The notes under the pieces were generated by a model. The model saw only the letters and a program-made list of their open reading frames with translations. It was not told where the DNA came from and ran no database searches. From positions 120,997 to 184,996 of the forward strand of contig NMRB01001305.1 of the NCBI GenBank assembly GCA_002633025.1: a DNA stretch of 64,000 nt, read 5' to 3'. The position numbers were made by a program, and so were the translations under genes. Every line of letters starts with the position of its first letter. The first letter of the stretch is position 1. Shown here one piece after another: positions 10,623-22,039 of this stretch. The stretch is from Notospermus geniculatus (Eukaryota; Nemertea; Pilidiophora; Heteronemertea; Lineidae).

Positions 10623-10772
10623 GTCAAATATGGCCGCCAGTCGTCCATCTTGAAAAATGTATTTTGGTCATATTTCATAAATAATACAAGAGAGAATCTA
10701 ACCTGGTATGATGTTTCCCTGGAACATTTTGACCTGACACTTGTTCGTTCTTCTGGCAATTCGCCCAGGTGA
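10623..10772. repeat. dispersed repeat R, copy interrupted at its right side
   Basis: Starts TCAAATATGGCCGCCAGTCG and continues through GATGTTTCCCTGGAACA and GTTCTTCTGG. It matches the two tandem copies at 45956-46260 and the fragment at 47187-47340. Compared with those copies, similarity ends exactly at 10772, where the element beginning CAGGCCCGTAG starts. Confidence 0.8.
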
Positions 10773-10825
10773 CAGGCCCGTAGCTAGCATAGGGACGGGG
10801 GGGGGGGGCAAATGCCCCCCCCAGN
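10773..10825. mobile_element. left end of a CAGGCCCGTAG-type element
   Basis: CAGGCCCGTAGCTAGCAT followed by a G-run and C-run, inserted into repeat R. CAGGC termini with poly-G are typical of hAT-like elements in marine invertebrates. A single n at 10825 and homopolymers mark an assembly break, so the right end cannot be placed. Confidence 0.5.
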
Positions 10826-10829
10826 CATT

Positions 10830-11690
10830 CTGATATGACAGATATTTCACTGGAGAATTTTGAAATAGTTTGACTCATAACCTACAATGAGTGACAGCTG
10901 AGAGAGTGTATCCTATAGCTCTGCCAGCATTCCCCATCTTCACATAATTCTAGCCGTTGGGCATGCATACATTTATGAATAATTTGTGATGAAGAAATCT
11001 CCGTGATGAAATTCAAAGTGTGTTTCTAGCACTGTATCAGGTCTTATTGCATTCCACATGAGAGGCTGTACATTCCAGCCCAACTTAGCTGCAGCCGTGG
11101 TAGCGTCGGTTTTACATCCCATGTATGGTTAATTCAAGCCCACCTCAGGGGAATGAACTGAGATGAGACGGTATCACCTGTGTCACTTCTGTAGGAAGCT
11201 GTACATGATGTGTACCAGGTTATTGGTACAAACGATCGCTGGCAATTCGGGTATTCCTCTCAGAGATACTGATGCTGCATTCATTAAAACACTTCCAGAG
11301 GAGAGGTGCCACGCTCGAGCACTCTGCATAAACTGAGAACGATCGATCTGTACGAGGGTTATCTAAAAACACCTTAAGTTTGGTAGTACACAAGAATCCA
11401 GGTCAAGGACCTTGATTTGGAATCTGAAATGCACCACAAATAATTAAATAGAGCACTTTAAGCTTGGTGAATCTGACTGCAATTTCAATTAACAAACTTA
11501 GGCCTACACTAAAACTTGATGATGTACTTTTGGTAAAGCATGATACTTCCTGTGGCTGAGGTACTACCTTTTCGATGTGGCAAGCCCTGAAAAGGATCTT
11601 AGAAAGTCTCTGTCGTTTTCCATCCTTATGCATGCATCCTTTTGTGGAGAAATGCTGAAGCAGTCTTGTCTCATGTCATCATAAACGCAC
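10830..11690. other. unremarkable stretch
   Basis: No gene or repeat recognised before the 23-bp satellite begins. Confidence 0.4.
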
Positions 11691-12758
11691 AACCCTACCA
11701 ACCAACATGCCCAAACCCTACCAACCAACTACCAAACCCTACCAACCAACTATCAAACCCTACCAACCAACAAGCCCAAACCCTACCAACCAACAAGCCC
11801 AAACCCTACCAACCAACAAGCCCAAACCCTACCAACCAACAAGCCCAAACCCTACCAACCAACAAGCCCAAACCCTACCAACCAACAAGCCCAAACCCTA
11901 CCAACCAACAAGCCCAAACCCTACCAACCAACAAGCCCAAACCCTACCAACCAACAAGCCCAAACCCTACCAACCAACAAGCCCAAACCCTACCAACCAA
12001 CAAGCCCAAACCCTACCAACCAACAAGCCCAAACCCTACCAACCAACAAGCCCAAACCCTACCAACCAACAAGCCCAAACCCTACCAACCAACAAGCCCA
12101 AACCCTACCAACCAACAAGCCCAAACCCTACCAACCAACAAGCCCAAACCCTACCAACCAACAAGCCCAAACCCTACCAACCAACAAGCCCAAACCCTAC
12201 CAACCAACAAGCCCAAACCCTACCAACCAACAAGCCCAAACCCTACCAACCAACAAGCCCAAACCCTACCAACCAACAAGCCCAAACCCTACCAACCAAC
12301 AAGCCCAAACCCTACCAACCAACAAGCCCAAACCCTACCAACCAACAAGCCCAAACCCTACCAACCAACAAGCCCAAACCCTACCAACCAACAAGCCCAA
12401 ACCCTACCAACCAACAAGCCCAAACCCTACCAACCAACAAGCCCAAACCCTACCAACCAACAAGCCCAAACCCTACCAACCAACAAGCCCAAACCCTACC
12501 AACCAACAAGCCCAAACCCTACCAACCAACAAGCCCAAACCCTACCAACCAACAAGCCCAAACCCTACCAACCAACAAGCCCAAACCCTACCAACCAACA
12601 AGCCCAAACCCTACCAACCAACAAGCCCAAACCCTACCAACCAACAAGCCCAAACCCTACCAACCAACAAGCCCAAACCCTACCAACCAACAAGCCCAAA
12701 CCCTACCAACCAACTACCAAACCCTGCCAACCAACTAGCAAACCCTACCAACCAACAT
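11691..12758. repeat. 23-bp satellite array, about 41 nearly perfect copies
   Basis: The unit is AAACCCTACC + AACCAACAAGCCC (23 bp). The central copies from about 11756 to 12707 look identical, while the first two to three and last two to three units are variants (CATG, CTAC, CTAT, CTAG in place of CAAG). Because 23 is not a multiple of 3 and no frame contains a stop, all three + frames stay open and encode the same 23-residue repeat in rotated register, giving open frames of up to 408 codons. I see no evidence of a real protein. The unit contains AACCCTA, which resembles telomeric sequence by chance or descent. Confidence 0.97.
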
Positions 12759-12947
12759 GTCCTCTCTTATACCAGGCCAGGGTCCCTACCAAACCAATGT
12801 CCAACCAAATTGTTTCAGGATCTCCCCCAACCAACATATGCAAGGTTCCTCTCTACATACATGTATAGCCTATTCCTTTACGTTTATTTATTCACTCTCT
12901 CCTGGAGGAGAGGTTGAGTGTCCATCCGTTATGAATCAATGTTGACA

Positions 12948-13313
12948 NNNNNNNNNNNNNNNNNNNNNNNNNNNNNNNNNNNNNNNNNNNNNNNNNNNNN
13001 NNNNNNNNNNNNNNNNNNNNNNNNNNNNNNNNNNNNNNNNNNNNNNNNNNNNNNNNNNNNNNNNNNNNNNNNNNNNNNNNNNNNNNNNNNNNNNNNNNNN
13101 NNNNNNNNNNNNNNNNNNNNNNNNNNNNNNNNNNNNNNNNNNNNNNNNNNNNNNNNNNNNNNNNNNNNNNNNNNNNNNNNNNNNNNNNNNNNNNNNNNNN
13201 NNNNNNNNNNNNNNNNNNNNNNNNNNNNNNNNNNNNNNNNNNNNNNNNNNNNNNNNNNNNNNNNNNNNNNNNNNNNNNNNNNNNNNNNNNNNNNNNNNNN
13301 NNNNNNNNNNNNN
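12948..13313. other. assembly gap (366 N)
   Basis: Unresolved bases between the 23-bp satellite region and the ~75-bp repeat. Open frames crossing it are meaningless. Confidence 1.
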
Positions 13314-13322
13314 TTTTCAGTC

Positions 13323-13595
13323 TTTTCATCTATTTTGAGTGAGCTCATTGTCTTGTCTGTGGTTCTCCATCGCTGCGATGACCTGGACCTAGGGTTTCGT
13401 ATCTATTTTGAGCGAACTCAGATTGCCTTGAGTGAGACTTCTCCTTTTCTGTTGTGACCACCTGGACCTAGAGTTTTCTTACCTATTTTGGTCGAGCTCA
13501 CTCTCGTGACTGAGGCTTCTCCATCGCTCTGAGCAGCTGGACCTCGAGTTTCCCACATCTATTTTGAGACGAGCTCACGTTGCCCTGACTTCTCC
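13323..13595. repeat. tandem repeat, units of about 75 bp, four copies
   Basis: Each unit begins (A/C)CTATTTTG with a GAGCTCA-like word and ends with CACCTGGACCTAGAGTTT-like sequence. Units differ by 15-30%. The array abuts the gap, so more copies may be hidden. Confidence 0.85.
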
Positions 13596-13599
13596 AAGC

Positions 13600-14430
13600 G
13601 AACCTTTGTAAGCAGACTCAGGCTGTCAGCAAAGATAGCCACACACCGACATGTAAAGATCGGTAGAGGGAATTTAATTACGATCGACTAGGAAAGCTCC
13701 ATCATGCAAATCTAGTGGTGGATAAGATGTTCATGTGGTAAGAGGTGGTGTCTCTAGGAGGGGAGTGTGGATGGGGAGAGCGTATCGAGTGGACACCAAG
13801 AACAGCTGGGATCAATGACATGATTCACACTCCATGTATTATGACGACACTCCATGTATTATGACGAATGTAAATTTTATTCTAGTGAGTGAAATCGAAT
13901 TGATGAATATATATAGTACGTTTGTTCTATGACTTGAAACAACTGTAAGAATCATCATACTTTACCCAACAGAACTCTTCCAGGCTATAAATGGGATATT
14001 TTTCGGACAGTTTGAGATCTGCTAGCATCAGTGTTGCTCCAGTCTCGATACCAAGGTAGCAGACTTCTTACTATGCATTATAATATCCGATATAATAAAA
14101 GGAGTCGTCCTCCAGAAATGTCGCAAATTTTCGACCCCAACCGGTTCAGGCTGGCACTTTCAAGTCGAGCTACCAGAAGTATAATATCCATATAATATCC
14201 AGTATTTTACTTCGTCCATCCACGATCAGCGTTTGTTCTAAACTCCCTTTTTTTCGTACGCTAAATCACCGAGATGAACGGTTCATTCTTTCTTTTATAA
14301 AAGTATACCAGTCAAAAGGTTTCCACCGTGAAACGTAGGTCTTTTCACTGAATTCTTTCTGGCCGAGTTGGCCATTCCATCTCGGAAAGAGAAATTTACA
14401 AATTTGAATGTCGTGACAACTGTGCAGTCT
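13600..14430. other. mostly unremarkable; short dispersed motif at about 14120-14150
   Basis: A 20-bp word ACTCCATGTATTATGACG occurs twice at 13831-13866. At about 14127-14149 the sequence CAAATTTTCGACCCCAACCG is the inverse of a segment at about 62323-62345, showing a shared dispersed repeat. Nothing else recognised. Confidence 0.45.
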
Positions 14431-14432
14431 AA

Positions 14433-14578
14433 GGGCCGTATGCACCAACGAAGATTATCTTGAACTCAGGTTGAGCCACAACTTTTCCATTCTTCAGGTT
14501 TGCCAGGCCATGATGTGACAATGGAAAAGTTGTGGCTCAGCCTGAGTTCAAGATAATCTTCGTTGGTGCATGTGGCCC
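14433..14578. mobile_element. foldback MITE GGGCCGTATGCACC (family G, copy 1)
   Basis: Arms of about 60 bp are almost perfect inverted repeats: gggccgtatgcacc at the left and ggtgcatgtggccc at the right, then CGAAGATTATCTTGAAC and GTTGTGGCTC. The ~20-bp loop reads like ggccatgatgtgac. Full copies: 22040-22170 and 29173-29321. Half copies: 44679-44733 and 56054-56108. No ORF. Confidence 0.92.
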
Positions 14579-15140
14579 TATGTATCATATCGCGTCGTTG
14601 CATTGGAAGAAATCTCCCAGCAGCCCCTCTCAGCAGAGGGTTAATACTGATCCCTGACCACATGGCCCTCTCTCAGACTGGCTGCTGACATAATCATATT
14701 GCCTTCATCAGCCTCCTATAATATCGACAGAACATGTCACCAAGTAGCGACCAGCGACATTGATCGCAGCAAATTCCTTGACCTCCAAAACCAGTCTTAA
14801 TCTGGGGTAATTCGATTGAGAATGACTCTGCAACTATTTGTACAGGCAGAAACATGACTGTTAACCCTTTATTATCTCACCTTCATCCCCTTCTCTAGCC
14901 GCTACGTATTTTTACGCCAGAAAATTGAACGTGAATGTGTTGAGAATTGAAAGTCCCATCGGGCACATCCATCAATGTCAGCGAGTCTAATTACATCATT
15001 CACAGATATACTCAATAACGAGTCAGCAGTTCATAAGACTTCACACTAAACGTGAGATAAGTGACGCCTTATTTCAATCATCGTTACTGTTAGTGTTATA
15101 AATCTTTGGAGAAAATTAACCCTTTTAACAGCCAGTGGTG

Positions 15141-15345
15141 ATTTCATCAAATAAAGTCTACCAAATCATCAAATAAAGTCTACCAAATCATCAAATAAAG
15201 TCTACCAAATCATCAAATAAAGTCTGCCAAATCATCAAATAAAGTCTACCAAATCATCAAATAAAGTCTACCAAATCATCAAATAAAGTCTACCAAATCA
15301 TCAAATAAAGTCTACCAAATCATCAAATAAAAGTCTACCAAATCC
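15141..15345. repeat. 22-bp tandem repeat, about nine copies
   Basis: Unit AAATCATCAAATAAAGTCTACC, nearly identical in all copies, with one T-to-G change (CTGCC) and one 1-bp insertion in the last unit. Recent array. Confidence 0.97.
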
Positions 15346-15371
15346 TGAAATCGTACAGAAACACTGTCGCA

Positions 15372-15715
15372 TAAGTATTCATTGGAAAGTACTCACCGAG
15401 AGCTTTCCAATGAATACCTATGTGATAGTTTTCAAGTGTCTCCCAAGCTTTTTTTTTACGTATTTCCTTTTTCGGCAGAATTTTGGGCCGGGATTAACCA
15501 TTTGTCCGACTGTAGCAACAAGCAGCTAACTGTGCTCCCGGTGGATACAGAATGGATGTTTTTAAGGGATTTTACAAACTGCAGTGTCAAATGGAAGTTG
15601 GTATTGTGGCTTTATATTCTGAATCGGATACACCACTTAGTTAAGAAGAAACCGCTACACTAAGATATTCAGTAGGAAGTACTCAGAGAGAGCTTAATGA
15701 ATACCTACATGATAG
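15372..15715. repeat. pair of direct repeats, the first also a hairpin
   Basis: A ~48-bp motif at 15372-15420 (AAGTATTCATTGGAAAG, spacer, CTTTCCAATGAATACC) forms a hairpin with 16-17-bp arms. A diverged copy at 15661-15710 (ttcagtaggaagtactcag...gcttaatgaatacct) lies in the same orientation. They could be the ends of a ~340-bp element, but no other copy was seen. Confidence 0.5.
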
Positions 15716-16423
15716 CGTTTAAAGTTACTCTTCATGTTGCGTACAGCTTTTAAAATTTGATGCCTTGCCAGTGAAAAGGTAAATCAGATTTTTTGCCTGC
15801 GTCAATGCCATTTGCCATTTGAATGCCGGCTTCATTTCCATTGCATCATATTAGTGAACATCAATAACAATATCAAACTGCAGCCTGAAAAATGAACTCT
15901 TCTAATACATATAACTATGGATTTATTGACGGTGTCAGTGTCAACTTCTCATAGGCCTGGTTACATCCGTATCTCATCATACACAGCATCCAGATGCCTG
16001 TATCCTCACCATGGTGATATGGCGAGCATCTTCCCTGCATAATTGATGAGCAAGGCCTAGGGCGTTGTCAAATCTTTTGTTAGCTAAGCCAAAGCTAGCG
16101 TTACCATGACGACCCATTATCCCTACGGCAAGTTGAACTAAGCCTATAGAGAAAGTCCAAATGAAGTTGTTTTACCATGGTGACGGGGATGTTTTTAACA
16201 ATACCCAGATTCTGCCAATAGGCTATTATAATGGTGATAATACCTAGTGCGGTGCATCATGTTAGTGGTGATAGCCCCCGGCTATGTTTCTTACCATTTC
16301 ATCATATTGGGAGGCAAAACTATGGTGACGATAGACGACATGATGAAGACGTTACTCTGCTATAGCCTATAGAGGGCAGCACTGATGACAGGGAAGGCCT
16401 GGCAACAAGTTGTGGCTTACGTC

Positions 16424-16472
16424 TGTGACGTCAATTTTTGTGACGTTCTAGGACCTCTAACGGCAGTAAAAG
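16424..16472. mobile_element. fragment of family D MITE
   Basis: TGACGTCAATTTTTGTGACG followed by TTCTAGGACCTCTAACGGC matches the right end of the elements at 6666 and 63062. The left half is missing. Confidence 0.7.
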
Positions 16473-16823
16473 GCAGATTTTTTAACGCCACAACCTCCCC
16501 AACAACATCAGTCACTCGTTGGCATCGAGCCTTCTCATTAACAAAACCTGCCATTCAAACCCTTCCTCGTTCCTCTCCCTCTCGCTGGATGCTAACAACG
16601 AAAGCCGTATGCAGGTACACTCACGGTGTCGCCGGGTCACCGCTATCACTGAGAACCACTCCTGGCAAACATGATTATTATATACACAGAAAGTCTGCAC
16701 GCTGTGTGTCATATTCAAAAAGGTTTTATTGAAAACGATGTGGACGGAAGATGATGCTCCTAATATATGAAATAAATGCAGCAAATGTACTTGGACATTA
16801 ATAATTCTATCTTGTGTCCTGCG

Positions 16824-16972
16824 ACGTTGATAGTTCTGGTGTAGTTGGACTTTGATCGTTCCAGTGTAGTGGGACATTGATAGTTCCAGTGTAGTGGGAC
16901 TTTCGTAGTTCTGGTGTAGTGGGACTATTGATAGTTCTGGTGTAGTGGGACATCGGTAGCTCTGGTGTAATT
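16824..16972. repeat. tandem repeat of about 27 bp, six copies
   Basis: Units of TGATAGTTCTGGTGTAGTGG plus GACAT/GACTT with small variation. Confidence 0.93.
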
Positions 16973-16979
16973 GTTAAAC

Positions 16980-17460
16980 TATATTTTCACGATGAAAACA
17001 GAACTTAAAACGCTGTGCACATCTTCTGTAGAACGCTTGAAGGTAATTTCAAATCAGTTGAGTGAATTAGGAATTAGATATAAATCTGTAGTTTAATGTA
17101 CGATATTCCAGTCAACTGAGGTGAAATGAAGTGAGTTGATAGTCATAGTAACGCTTCATCAAGGCCAGACGTCTCTAAAACGTTAACATGATTGACATGT
17201 GCAGAGAGGCGGGACGACTGTCTTCCTCTGATAAGGTGACCACATGACACGGAGTGTGGCGGTGCATAGACAAATCGTCTGTGCTGATTCAGCATGTATG
17301 GAGGGGGGGGGGGGTGGTGTCTTTACTGCATGGAAAACTAGAAACAACATCAAGGCCATATATGCACTGACTGGCAAAAATCGAAAAATGGCTTTCCTTT
17401 GTGGAATGAAACCCGAAAATTTAATTCTGCAACACAAATATAAAAAGCTTCTTTTGGATG
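16980..17460. other. unremarkable stretch
   Basis: No gene recognised. A G homopolymer lies near 17302. Confidence 0.4.
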
Positions 17461-17735
17461 AACAACAGCCCCCCCCCCGAACGGGGGCGAGGTGGGGTGT
17501 TTCATGTGGGGATCACGGTCACAATTTTACATGCCCTACAACTTTGGACAAAGAAACAGCAGAATGTACCATACATGTTGTGCAATACAGGCGCACATCC
17601 AAGGAGGTAGGCGCACGCCCTCCTTTTGGCCAACAAATTTGTAAAATTGACCGTGAAATTCTGGAACTTGCTGTAAATTTCAATAATCCTAGCACAGTGC
17701 GCCCCCTCTTTTCCCAAATCCTACATCCGCCCCTG
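17461..17735. mobile_element. hAT-like element remnant with ...CCGCCCCTG end
   Basis: The right end reads AATCCTACATCCGCCCCTG, the inverse of the CAGGGGCGGAT-type terminus common in marine-invertebrate hAT elements. The left part begins in a C-run (cagccccccccccgaac) and is degraded. No transposase ORF; the open frames across it show no domain. Confidence 0.55.
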
Positions 17736-17739
17736 CAAT

Positions 17740-18275
17740 ATTGCATAACATCATGAGAAATGTTCTTTCCAGGAGTGAAGTCTATCTCCATGCCTTGATT
17801 CTGATTGGAAAGAGAAGAGATGGGGTCAGGATTCGTTTAAAAATTGATCTTGATGTTGGAGGCTTTGACCGAATGGTTCGCAGTCGCATTCTGTGTTACT
17901 CAGAACATGGTTTATAAAGAGAAGACTCCTCTCTACATCCCTAGCCTGGTCGCTGTTCATCCTCTCCCCTTCCAACTCGCCATCCCCCTCCATGGCTGCC
18001 AGCCTCATAACTGTTCCCCTGACTTTCCCTTTTGTTCTGTTTCTATGTGTTTCCATGGTAACCTGTAATGTAACAGAGGGCAGCTGTTGACACATGATGA
18101 AGACAAAGGTTTGGCCCCTTAGGGTGACTGGGACCGACTCGGTCTGCTCATGTATCCAGACGGTTACTGATGAGGCTTCGGCGATTTGGTGGCCAACTGT
18201 AAACTACACCTCCGTCACGCCTACCGTAACCCTTACTCTGGTCCTCCTCTGACCATAAAGTCACCATTACAGACC
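17740..18275. other. unremarkable stretch
   Basis: No gene or repeat recognised. Confidence 0.4.
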
Positions 18276-18280
18276 CCCAG

Positions 18281-18515
18281 GTCTTGTGGTTATCACGTCC
18301 GCACTGGTCCCGAGTTCGAATCCTCCCTGGCTCTTCAGTCCGTCGCATGGGACAGTCAGCTGTGGTGCCTTGTATCTTGTGCCTTTGCAAGGGCAAGTAA
18401 AAGACCCCATCCAAGTGAGGAACATGAGTAGCTTGAGATGGCCTCTTCCGTACTTACCAGGGCCAATATGCTCTGGCTTCGGCCCTGATTGAAAACTCTA
18501 ATACAAATACAAATG
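18281..18515 (+). mobile_element. tRNA-derived SINE (family S, copy 1)
   Basis: A-box-like GTGGTTATCACGTCCG at about 18286 and B-box-like GAGTTCGAATCC at 18312-18323. The body is shared with 34521-34787 and 36137-36331: GGCTCTTCAGTCCGTCGCATG, AAGGGCAAGTAAAAGACCCC and CAAGTGAGGAA(C/T)ATGAGTAG. It ends in an AATACAAATACAAAT tail. No target duplication was confirmed. Confidence 0.85.
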
Positions 18516-18519
18516 TTTT

Positions 18520-19190
18520 CAAACTGTCTAGACGTTTAGCTGAAGGAGATATTTATAAATATCACATTGAAGGTCCCTACCCCACACACGGCTTTGGGCC
18601 CTGCACGACATCTGAAGATTCTGATCAAGTCCCCAGTCTTGTGGGGATAAAGCCTGGATTCTCACACCATCATTGACCATGATGACCATCTTCCCTTTCT
18701 ACTCTTGGCTCTGATAAAATAAAAGCCCTGTGCCCCTCTCCAAGCTAAACAGAGCACATCAAAGCCATGGTTGAGTCAATAATGACGGCAGCCATAACGT
18801 CAAGTCCTACCGCCCCCAGGCATGGCATCTGATTGGTGTTGGCGGAGATTGACCTTTAGTTGATGCTGGTCAATGATGAGAGATTCATCGTCAAGATGCC
18901 GATTCATGTTTTCATGACATTCGATTTCCTCTCCTCCTTCTACGCTCTCTGATTCCTCCGAGTATGATCAAGTTGTAAACTGATCAATAACTCCACTCAC
19001 GAATGACAGATTCCCTGCATAATATCCTTCTCGTCCTGTAGGTGGCGTCCAGGCCAATCTGGACCCTTCTTTTTCAAAATGATTGCAGGCAAAAGGCCTG
19101 AAAACAAATCGTGAGTTTGATTCTCAGCACTTCGGGTTTTCGCCAGTCCTTCAACTTCCCTGTACTCCCTGATTCACTGGCTATAGAGGT
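18520..19190. other. unremarkable stretch
   Basis: No gene or repeat recognised. Confidence 0.4.
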
Positions 19191-19195
19191 TCTTT

Positions 19196-19412
19196 ACTGA
19201 CGTCACAACGGTCACGTGACTGCTAAGAGTCGGCCATGTTGGCCCCAAATGGCCGGTGATGACGTCAAAACTGTCATGTCATGACATTTTGACGTTACGA
19301 TCTGTGTGTTGACGCTCTGTTGATGCTGTGACGCCGGCGTGGCTTGACATTTTGACGGCCAATATGGCGGCATCGTGTCGTCATGAAAATGTGACGTCAC
19401 GTGAAGAATCCC
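19196..19412. mobile_element. CRE-rich MITE (family B, copy 3) with TA flanks
   Basis: 217-bp element in the same orientation as 8013. The ends gaggttctttactgacg and cgtgaagaatccc are flanked by TA on both sides (19194-19195 and 19413-19414). Best-preserved boundaries of this family. Contains tgatgacgtcaaaactg and GTGACGTCACGTGAAG. Confidence 0.92.
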
Positions 19413-19414
19413 TA

Positions 19415-20234
19415 TTGTAGACCCAGCATCATGTCATACCACAGTTCACTAAGTATTAATATATATTTTCTATGTTATCTTGTGTAAAGTGCATTAGCAT
19501 CATCCACTTCACTGTTCAACTATTTTATAAACATTTTGGAAATAAAACCTCCATGTACAGTACATATATTTGTAGCATAAATCTCTCTCTAGTTGATATC
19601 ACTGTTCGGCATTATCTTTGGTCACATGTTTCCCATTTACTCATTAGACAGTTTAATTCCACGTGATAGAGGGTTAGTCCCCAATTTCCACCTGTCCCCT
19701 ACATAATCCCTCGGTAGGTATTGGGGATGGAATTACCCCGTCTATATCGATCCACTGTTCTTACCATCGTGTTCGCTCTGCACGCGAGATTTTCATCCAG
19801 GGGAAAAACTGGTGTCTTCTCGATGAAAAATTAATATGTTGTATCTGATGAATCATGGGTAACTTGGCGCAGGTGGAAGAGTGGAATGGCTGTTGACGTA
19901 TTACAATAAGTTAAGTTTGACAATTTTCTGCAGATGGTGATTTTTTCAAATTGTTGGACAAACAGGAACACGTCTAGCTGCAGTCTGAAAAGTATCTATC
20001 AAAATATTAGCCTAGGGTGTGACTGTCTCCACAAATTTATTCTATTTTTCGATACTCTTAGCATAAGTAAATATACAGATAAACTAAAACAGTTTATGTA
20101 AACTACAAATTCCGTGAGACGGACAATTCAAACGATTCTTCTTTTGGAAAGTTGCTTTTATTCATTTTCCAAACATCATTTTTTAAACATCTGTCTGGAA
20201 AAATATTTTTTTCTTTCGTTCTCAGTTCATTGTA
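19415..20234. other. unremarkable stretch
   Basis: No gene or repeat recognised. Confidence 0.4.
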
Positions 20235-20473
20235 ATAGACTCTATCACTCCAAAAGAGTGCAGCACCTGACGTTACTAGCGTCATGACGTCCCGCACGTC
20301 ATTTCTGAACTCCATGGCGTGACTCGAAAAAAATCCAGTTGTTTCAGCAATCATGACATCGGGAAACAATTTGATTTTTTTTCGTCTCACGTCAAGGTAT
20401 CACGAAATGACATGCAGGACGTCATGACGCCATCGCGTCAGGTGCTGCACTCTTTTGGAGTGATATCGTCTAT
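20235..20473. mobile_element. MITE with ATAGAC/GTCTAT ends
   Basis: Inverted arms of about 40 bp: ATAGACTCTATCACTCC then AAAAGAGTGCAGCACCTGACG on the left, mirrored by CGTCAGGTGCTGCACTC then TTTTGGAGTGATATCGTCTAT on the right. Between them lie GACGTC-rich segments (cgtcatgacgtcccgc and gcaggacgtcatgacgcc) and a T/A-rich centre. 239 bp; only one copy seen in this window. Confidence 0.85.
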
Positions 20474-20985
20474 TGCTTTACGGTCAATTAGGAAATGAAA
20501 TTCATCACCAACATTTGCATACAAAGTTAAATAGAACAAGATGGATTTATTCCGGAGTTTCAGCTTAAAACAAATCATTAAACTGTCTTGATTCAATCAC
20601 AGAAAGCAGCCCAGATTTCAGCTGACAATATTAAATCGTTTGATCCATTACTGATAATTATAAAATCCCCCCTTTCCATCCCTGTTCTTTACAAGGTCAT
20701 TAACGTCACCACCAACATCAACAAAACTGACACAAATTCATCCTTAAATCTTTCTGATCATGTGACACCATCAAAAACCAATCACTCTCCTCTTGGAGGA
20801 GATAAAAAACCTTGTGACAAACCGCTCACCGTTCTGGTATTGATTAGCGTCGATCGTCGCCGAGATAACATGGCATCCAACATCATCAAGACATATCACC
20901 ATGTGTAAACGCCAGCTGCTCTATTTTCAATTTTCTCCCATCATGCATTGGGGTTCCTGATGCCTCTTCTATTATGCAAATACTA
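20474..20985. other. unremarkable stretch
   Basis: An open frame at 20588-20908 has no recognisable domain and no flanking gene structure. Confidence 0.4.
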
Positions 20986-20988
20986 GTC

Positions 20989-21228
20989 AATGGCAGTTAA
21001 CGTTAGTATTTCCCTAATAAATGGCAGCCTGTTTTAGTTTTTTCCTATTTAATGGCAGTTTGAGCAAGTATTTCCTCATTCAATGGCAGTTCGCGTCGGT
21101 ATTTCCTTATTCAATGATAGTTTGTGTCGGTATTTCCTTATTCAATGACAGTTTGCGTCGGTATTTCCTTATTCAATGACAGTTTGTGTTGGTATTTCCT
21201 TATTCAATGACAGTTTTTGTTGGTATTT
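20989..21228. repeat. 31-bp tandem repeat, about eight copies
   Basis: Unit TCAATGACAGTTTGCGTCGG + TATTTCCTTAT. The 5' units are more diverged and the last four nearly identical, suggesting expansion toward the 3' end. Confidence 0.95.
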
Positions 21229-21229
21229 C

Positions 21230-21922
21230 GCAAAGAAGAGAGAAGGTATACAAAATTTTTGGGTTCATCAGCCTTCTAACCTTGGTTTTGTGATCAAGGT
21301 GCCTTACAATATTTGAACTGGCATTGTTGCTGGCGTGAGCTTTGACCAATATTTATTCTGATAAATCCCACAATCTCTTCCTCTTGATAATCACCTCTGC
21401 TTCTTTATACTGCCTGAAAGAAAGAGAGTCCTATATTTGCAAACCTGACTGGTGGAGACACCTTAAATGAACTTCGTAGATTGCCTCAGGGTGGACACGT
21501 GGTACACAAATCCTAACGCCGACCCCCGGGGTATGAGTCAACAGAGACACACTCACACCAGATTGTATCATTTTTGTATCAGTTTTATATCCGGGGATTT
21601 TGAATAAAGAATTTGGTGTCGCTTGATAATACCCTGGAGGTGTCGCGTGTCCAGGAAAGATGAAATCCTCATCTTATGTTATCAGGCATGTATATTATTT
21701 TGTAAGAGCTTGTCTCTGTCCTCTGACAGAGGTGTTTCAGGGAGGCCGGAAACAACCGTCGTGCAAACATACCTGCCATTGTTTTGTGCGGTTAAAACTA
21801 AAACTGTCAAACCATGTTCTGAGCAAGGCCTTCATACAGACAGAGGTCGAAATCTTTCACTAATGGTTAGCCAACAGTCGTCTGCAGCGACATTCCACAA
21901 AAGTCAACATTTTCTGACATAT
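21230..21922. other. unremarkable stretch
   Basis: No gene or repeat recognised. Confidence 0.4.
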
Positions 21923-21924
21923 TA

Positions 21925-22032
21925 GTGAGATTTCGCAAGCGCCCGGTTAGGCCATACGATAACGTTTATCTATTGTTTGGGTATACCCACACAATAGATA
22001 AAGGGCCTAACCGGGCGCTTGCGAAATCTCAC
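21925..22032. mobile_element. foldback MITE GTGAGATTTCGCAAGC (family H, copy 1)
   Basis: 108-bp element with near-complete inverted arms: GTGAGATTTCGCAAGCGCC then CGGTTAGGCC, mirrored at the right end. Flanked by TA on both sides (21923-21924, 22033-22034). The related copy at 29405-29532 has GGGAGTTTTCGCAAAGCGCC ends and also TA flanks. Confidence 0.9.
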
Positions 22033-22039
22033 TATTATT

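Noticed and set aside
11642-12868. 408-codon open frame rich in Pro, Thr, Asn and Gln
   Set aside because: It is the 23-bp satellite read through; all three forward frames give the same rotated peptide, and there is no promoter, splice or domain evidence for a protein.
12892-13457. Long open frames on both strands
   Set aside because: They run through 366 N's and are artefacts.
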